Part shown: positions 15,151-18,191 of the stretch, one piece after another
Layout of the letters: the number at the start of each line of letters is the position of its first letter
Position numbering within the stretch: the first letter of the stretch is position 1
NCBI RefSeq assembly: GCF_001280125.1
Contig: NZ_LGEG01000018.1
Span: 1-18,191 of the forward strand
From: Streptomyces sp. NRRL F-6492
GTDB lineage: Bacteria > Actinomycetota > Actinomycetes > Streptomycetales > Streptomycetaceae
Direction: 5' to 3'
Length of the DNA: 18,191 nt
Notes under the pieces: generated by a model
Database searches by the model: none
What the model was told of the DNA's origin: nothing
Seen by the model: the letters and a program-made list of their open reading frames with translations, nothing else
Translations under genes and position numbers: made by a program

Positions 15151-16175
15151 GCGGCGCTCCCCAGGGCCAGGTCGACCAGGCCGGCCCGGGCGGCGAGGAC
15201 GCCGGCCTGGAAGCGGCTGCCGGCCGACAGCTCCTGCATGATCGCGGCCACGTGGCGGCGCAGGGTCCGCTCGGACATGCCCACCCGGCGCGCGATCGCC
15301 TCGTCCTTGGCGCCGGAGGCCAGCAGGTCGAGGAGGGTCGCCTTCAGGTCCCCCATCGTCCCGGCGTAGCCGGCCGCCCCGGAGTCGAAGTCGAACGCGG
15401 ACTCCCAGACCCGGGCGTGCTGTCCGGCCAGGAAGGCCGCGACCGCGCCGTCGTAGACGACGGCGACGGCGTCGCCCTCGCCGGCCGGGATGAAGGCCGT
15501 CTTCCGGTCGAAGACGAGGAAGCGGTCGCGCACCTCCTTGGTGGTGCGGACCCGTCCGCCCGCGGGCAGGACCTCGCCGAGGTGCGCGCGGGTGTCGGAG
15601 TCGCCGCGGGCGGTGTGGGGGTAGAGGATCCGGCCCTGCGCGCCGCGCCGCAGCACGTCGAGGACCAAGGGGCGGGCGAGGCGCAGTTCGGGGGTCTCGC
15701 GGGCCACGCAGGGCTGCATCACCAGGACCTCGGTGGTGCAGGCCTGGGCGGCTTCGAGGAGGCGCAGTCCGATCTCCTCCCGGTCGTCGGTGATCACCAC
15801 GGCCTCGGCGCGGGCCCTGGACTGCTTCTCGAAGGCGGCGACGAAGGAGCTGAGCTGTCCCTTGAACCCGGCGAGGCGGAGGCGCCCGTCGAGGATCTCG
15901 CGCTCCAGGGGGACGAGGAGTTCCATCTGGGCGGCCTCCGGGCTGACCGCGACCAGCCGGCCCGTGCCGTCCCCGGCCGGCTTGACCAGGCGCAGTTCGC
16001 GCAGCACCGCGACCGCCTGTTCGGCCCGCCGGTGCGGGACGCCCAGCTCCTCGGCGATCCCGGACGGGACGAAGTCGGCGCGCCCGAGGACGCGCTCGTA
16101 GAACGTGACCACGAACTCGTCCGCCTGGGCCGTTCTCCGGCCTTCCTGACGGGGGGCCTGTGTCGCGGTTTCCAT
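15147..16175 (-). CDS. LuxR-type transcriptional regulator with N-terminal winged-helix (TrmB-like) domain
   Basis: A cytoplasmic DNA-binding regulator of 342 residues from the chosen start. The C-terminal end holds a LuxR-like HTH, 'LLASGAKDEAIARRVGMSER' followed by TLRRHVAAIMQEL. The N-terminal region (about 20-70) looks like a winged helix, with 'GIAEELGVPHRRAEQAVAVL' as its recognition part, as in TrmB-like proteins. The middle (about 110-270) resembles the PLD-like/HKD effector region common in this actinobacterial group; the ligand is unknown. GTG at 16181 would add two residues, but the GAGGTGA sequence overlaps it and is better placed for the ATG at 16175. It is translationally coupled to the PNPOx gene and is a likely pathway-specific regulator. 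Confidence 0.85.
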   Translation of the reverse strand: METATQAPRQEGRRTAQADEFVVTFYERVLGRADFVPSGIAEELGVPHRRAEQAVAVLRELRLVKPAGDGTGRLVAVSPEAAQMELLVPLEREILDGRLRLAGFKGQLSSFVAAFEKQSRARAEAVVITDDREEIGLRLLEAAQACTTEVLVMQPCVARETPELRLARPLVLDVLRRGAQGRILYPHTARGDSDTRAHLGEVLPAGGRVRTTKEVRDRFLVFDRKTAFIPAGEGDAVAVVYDGAVAAFLAGQHARVWESAFDFDSGAAGYAGTMGDLKATLLDLLASGAKDEAIARRVGMSERTLRRHVAAIMQELSAGSRFQAGVLAARAGLVDLALGSAA

Positions 16176-16280
16176 CGTCACCTCGTTCTGTTCGCGCGGA
16201 TGTGGTCGGCAGGGGGAACGGTGTGGGAACGGCTGTGCGGTGCGGCCACCGTATGGCTCCGGGCTGGGCGGGCTCCTACA

Positions 16281-16328
16281 GCCGGACCAGAGGACCGGCG
16301 GCCTCCGGAAGGCCGCTCCCGGTCCGGC
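16281..16328 (-). promoter_or_regulatory. Nested hairpin in the presumed 5' leader of the LuxR-type gene
   Basis: Outer arms GCCGGACC (16281-16288) and GGTCCGGC (16321-16328) are perfectly complementary. Inside them GCGGCCT (16298-16304) and AGGCCGC (16310-16316) form a second perfect stem with a five-base loop. It would lie in the leader if transcription starts near 16359, about 100 bases before the start codon, and could affect attenuation or mRNA stability. Regulatory role is inference. Confidence 0.5.
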
Positions 16329-16365
16329 GCACCGGTGTCGACCTGTGGTTCCGGCGGCCGCCGCA

Positions 16366-16408
16366 GTTATGCCCCTGGCAACCGGCAGAACTCCGGCAAC
16401 TGCCGGAG
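16366..16408 (-). promoter_or_regulatory. Putative promoter with SARP-like heptamer repeats and a palindrome
   Basis: On the - strand TTGCCGG (16393-16399) and CTGCCGG (16382-16388) are seven-base direct repeats whose starts are 11 bp apart, followed after 10 bp by CATAAC (16366-16371), a possible -10 box. SARP regulators typically bind 11-bp-phased repeats just upstream of a -10. The first repeat is also part of a palindrome, CTCCGGCAACTGCCGGAG (16391-16408; 8-bp arms). The -10 match is imperfect and no experiment supports it. Confidence 0.4.
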
Positions 16409-16459
16409 CACTTGTCCTTCAGCCAGTTCAACTTCCTGTAACAAACCGGTAGTTGACTG

Positions 16460-16478
16460 AAAAGCGCTCTCGGCGAGC
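16460..16478 (-). terminator. Weak rho-independent-like terminator after the SARP gene
   Basis: On the - strand GCTC (16475-16478) and GAGC (16466-16469) can pair around a five-base loop, followed by GCTTTTC with four T. It lies about 35 bases past the stop of the SARP gene. The stem is only four pairs, so the call is tentative. Confidence 0.3.
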
Positions 16479-16511
16479 TGTCACGGGTCTTCGGCGGCCC
16501 TCCGGCGGCCT

Positions 16512-18191
16512 TCAGCGGGGCAGGCCGGTCCCGGGGGCGTCGGCGGTGACGGCGGCGGCGGTGGCGGGGGTGGCGGTCCCCGCGCCGTGGCCGCACCCGG
16601 TGAGTTCACGGGACGGGGAGAGGGGGTCGCAGGCGGGGACCGCGGTGCCGGTGCGGCGCAGCGCGAGGACCTGCCCCTCGGTCCAGTCGGCCTGCCGCGC
16701 GAGCTCCAGCGCGCTGCCGAACAGCTCCAGGGCCCGCGCGTCGTTCCCCAGCGCCCGGTGGCATTCGGCGCGCCGCAGCTGGGCCGCGGCCTGGGCCCGC
16801 AGCTCGCCGTCGGCGACGGCGGCGAACAGGCTGGCGGTCGCGACCTTGAGGCAGTCGCCCGTGTACATCCCCGTCGCGAGGTAGGGGTGCAGGCTCTCGG
16901 CGAGGCGCCAGGCGACGGAGGTGAAGCCGGAGCCGGACGCCTGGAGGACGGCGGCGGCCAGGTTCTCCCGCTCGCCGTCGAGCCACTCGGCGGCCCCGGC
17001 GTGGTCCGGGAAGACCGGCGTGACCGGGAGCGGCGCCCCGGCGGCCGGGGCGGGGAGCACCTGCTCCGGGTGGAGCAGCCGGGCCGCCGCGTCGGCGCGG
17101 TGGAGGTACCAGTCGAAGAGCCGTCGCCGGGCGGCGTGCGCCTCGTCCCGGCCGGCCAGCTCGCGGGCGTAGGAGCGGAGCAGGTCGTGGAGTCCGAACC
17201 GGCCGGGCGCCCGTTCCCGTACCAGGTGGGCGTCGGTCAGGGCGGCGAGGAGGCCGGCCGACTCGGCCGGGGTCGCGTCCGCGAGGGCCGCGGCGCCGGG
17301 CACGGTGAGGTCGGGTCCCGGCATCAGCCCCAGGAGCCGGAACATCCGCCGGCCCGCGGCCGGGAGCGCCCGGTACGAGAGGTCGAAGGCGGCCCGCACC
17401 GTCGAGCGCCGGTCCCCCTCGACGCGCAGCCTGCTGAGCACGTCGTCGCCGGGTAACGCGTCGCAGTGGTCGGCGATGCGGGTGTCGCGGGCGAGCAGGT
17501 TGGCCCCGGCGATCCGGATGGCGAGGGGCAGGCCGCCGCAGACCCGCACGAGCCTGCGGGCCGCCTCCTCCTCGGCCGCGACCCGGCTCTCGCCGATGGT
17601 GGCGGCGAGCAGCCGGCGGCCCTCGTCCGGGTCCAGGACGTCCAGGACGAGCTGGCGGGCGCCATCGCTGGCGACGAGGCCCGCGAGCCGGCTGCGGCTG
17701 GTGATCACCACGGCGCAGCCCCGGGCGCCGGGGATGAGCGGTCTGACCTGCTCGGCGTCGCGCGCGTTGTCGAGGACGATCAGCGTCCGCCGGTCGGCGA
17801 GCAGCGTGCGGTACAGGGCGGCGGCCTCGTCCTCGTCGGCGGGCAGCCGGCCGGGCGGGGCGCCCAGGGCCCGGAGGAACTGCGCCAGGACGTCGGCGGG
17901 GCGCAGCGTGGGGAGCGGGGAGTGGCCGCGCAGGTCGACGAAGAGCTGGCCGTCCGCGAAGTGTTCGCGCCGGGCGTGCGCCCAGTGCTTGGCGAGGGCG
18001 GTCTTGCCGACCCCGGGCGCGCCGACCACCGCCACCACGTGCGCGCGGTCGGCCGGGTCGGGCGAGACGAGGGCGTCCAGCTCTCGCATCTGCCGCCGCC
18101 GTCCGACGTAGGGGCCGGCCGTGGCGGGCAGCTGGGCCGGGCGCGGGCCGGCGGGCGCGGGGCGTTCCGGGGGCGCGGCGCGGCCGGGGCG
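16512..18191 (-). CDS. AfsR/SARP-family regulator, NB-ARC and C-terminal part (5' end outside the window)
   Basis: The frame stays open to the window edge, so the N-terminal DNA-binding and BTAD parts, if present, lie beyond 18191. The first visible residues include RPAQLP and, a few residues later, YVGR, the usual linker into the NTPase domain of SARP proteins. NB-ARC motifs: P-loop 'VVGAPGVGKTALAKHWA', Walker B-like 'RTLIVLDNA', the sensor 'CAVVITSRSRL', 'GGLPLAIRIAG' (GLPL motif) and a late 'GLHDLLRSYA' (MHD-like). The C-terminus has a short TPR-like region ('RAECHRALGNDARALELF') and a Thr/Ala-rich tail. Such proteins activate antibiotic clusters. A TTA leucine codon lies in frame at 17454-17456. 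The internal Met at 18089 is not a credible start because homology continues upstream. Confidence 0.88.
   Translation of the reverse strand, partial: RPGRAAPPERPAPAGPRPAQLPATAGPYVGRRRQMRELDALVSPDPADRAHVVAVVGAPGVGKTALAKHWAHARREHFADGQLFVDLRGHSPLPTLRPADVLAQFLRALGAPPGRLPADEDEAAALYRTLLADRRTLIVLDNARDAEQVRPLIPGARGCAVVITSRSRLAGLVASDGARQLVLDVLDPDEGRRLLAATIGESRVAAEEEAARRLVRVCGGLPLAIRIAGANLLARDTRIADHCDALPGDDVLSRLRVEGDRRSTVRAAFDLSYRALPAAGRRMFRLLGLMPGPDLTVPGAAALADATPAESAGLLAALTDAHLVRERAPGRFGLHDLLRSYARELAGRDEAHAARRRLFDWYLHRADAAARLLHPEQVLPAPAAGAPLPVTPVFPDHAGAAEWLDGERENLAAAVLQASGSGFTSVAWRLAESLHPYLATGMYTGDCLKVATASLFAAVADGELRAQAAAQLRRAECHRALGNDARALELFGSALELARQADWTEGQVLALRRTGTAVPACDPLSPSRELTGCGHGAGTATPATAAAVTADAPGTGLPR
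17454..17456 (-). promoter_or_regulatory. In-frame TTA leucine codon in the SARP gene (possible bldA control point)
   Basis: The - strand reads GAC GCG TTA CCC GGC in the SARP frame (protein DALPG). TTA is very rare in Streptomyces and needs the bldA tRNA, which accumulates late in growth. It is the only in-frame TTA I noticed in the window's genes. Confidence 0.8.

Larger units (their letters stand above)
16182..16511 (-). other. 330-bp intergenic region between the SARP gene and the LuxR-type gene
   Basis: No coding potential is supported here. On the - strand it appears to hold, in order, a weak terminator for the SARP gene, an AT-richer patch (16421-16463), a palindrome, SARP-like direct repeats with a -10-like box, and a nested hairpin in the presumed leader of the LuxR-type gene. 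Those parts are listed separately. An imperfect inverted repeat CAGTTCAACT (16424-16433)/AGTTGACTG (16451-16459) is also present. Confidence 0.7.

Noticed and set aside
16451..16479. TTGACT on the + strand as a -35 promoter box
   Set aside because: No -10 at proper spacing and no + strand gene downstream; the SARP gene lies on the other strand.
1..18191. tRNA, rRNA, CRISPR arrays, complete mobile elements
   Set aside because: Read for these on both strands; nothing with the required structure or repeats was seen.

Overview
The window is very GC-rich (roughly three quarters G+C by eye), with the third-position G/C bias, GTG starts and start/stop overlaps typical of Streptomyces or a close relative such as Kitasatospora. 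It looks like the edge of a natural-product gene cluster. All family calls are by eye from protein motifs; no search was run.

Layout: positions 19-4319 (+ strand) hold two tandem membrane Ser/Thr protein kinases, each with an N-terminal kinase domain, one membrane segment and a C-terminal PQQ/WD-like beta-propeller region (AfsK-like architecture). Everything from 4297 to 18191 is on the - strand. In order of transcription this is: an AfsR/SARP-family NB-ARC regulator that runs off the window and carries a TTA codon (16512-18191); a 330-base regulatory gap; a LuxR-type regulator and an overlapping PNPOx-like flavoprotein; a 136-base gap; then a tightly packed biosynthetic run. That run contains an AurF-like diiron N-oxygenase, a class-II aminoacyl-tRNA-synthetase-like amino acid:carrier-protein ligase, an AcpS-type phosphopantetheinyl transferase with a tandem-repeat insert, a stand-alone carrier protein (ACP-A), a TIGR00027-type methyltransferase, a KAS III homologue, a second carrier protein (ACP-B), a KAS-III-like protein without its nucleophilic Cys, a degenerate stand-alone condensation domain, a NodB deacetylase with an IS110-like N-terminal domain, an MFS exporter and an Sfp-type PPTase.

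How the genes may work together (inference): there is no modular PKS or NRPS and no adenylation domain. Instead an aaRS-like ligase would load an amino acid onto a free-standing carrier protein primed by one of two PPTases. The diiron enzyme could oxidise the amine, and the KAS III pair (resembling PqsC plus PqsB) and the condensation-like protein could join acyl units. The methyltransferase (perhaps a carboxyl methyl ester) and the deacetylase would tailor the product, and the MFS protein would export it. The product is not identifiable from the window. An amino-acid-derived small molecule with an N-O or N-N function is a reasonable guess.

Non-coding structure includes a 42-bp-period repeat inside the AcpS gene, a strong 18-bp-stem hairpin next to three 16-bp direct repeats between the KAS-like and condensation genes, and SARP-like 11-bp-spaced heptamers, a palindrome and a nested leader hairpin upstream of the LuxR-type gene. 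No RNA genes, insertion sequences or CRISPR arrays were seen.
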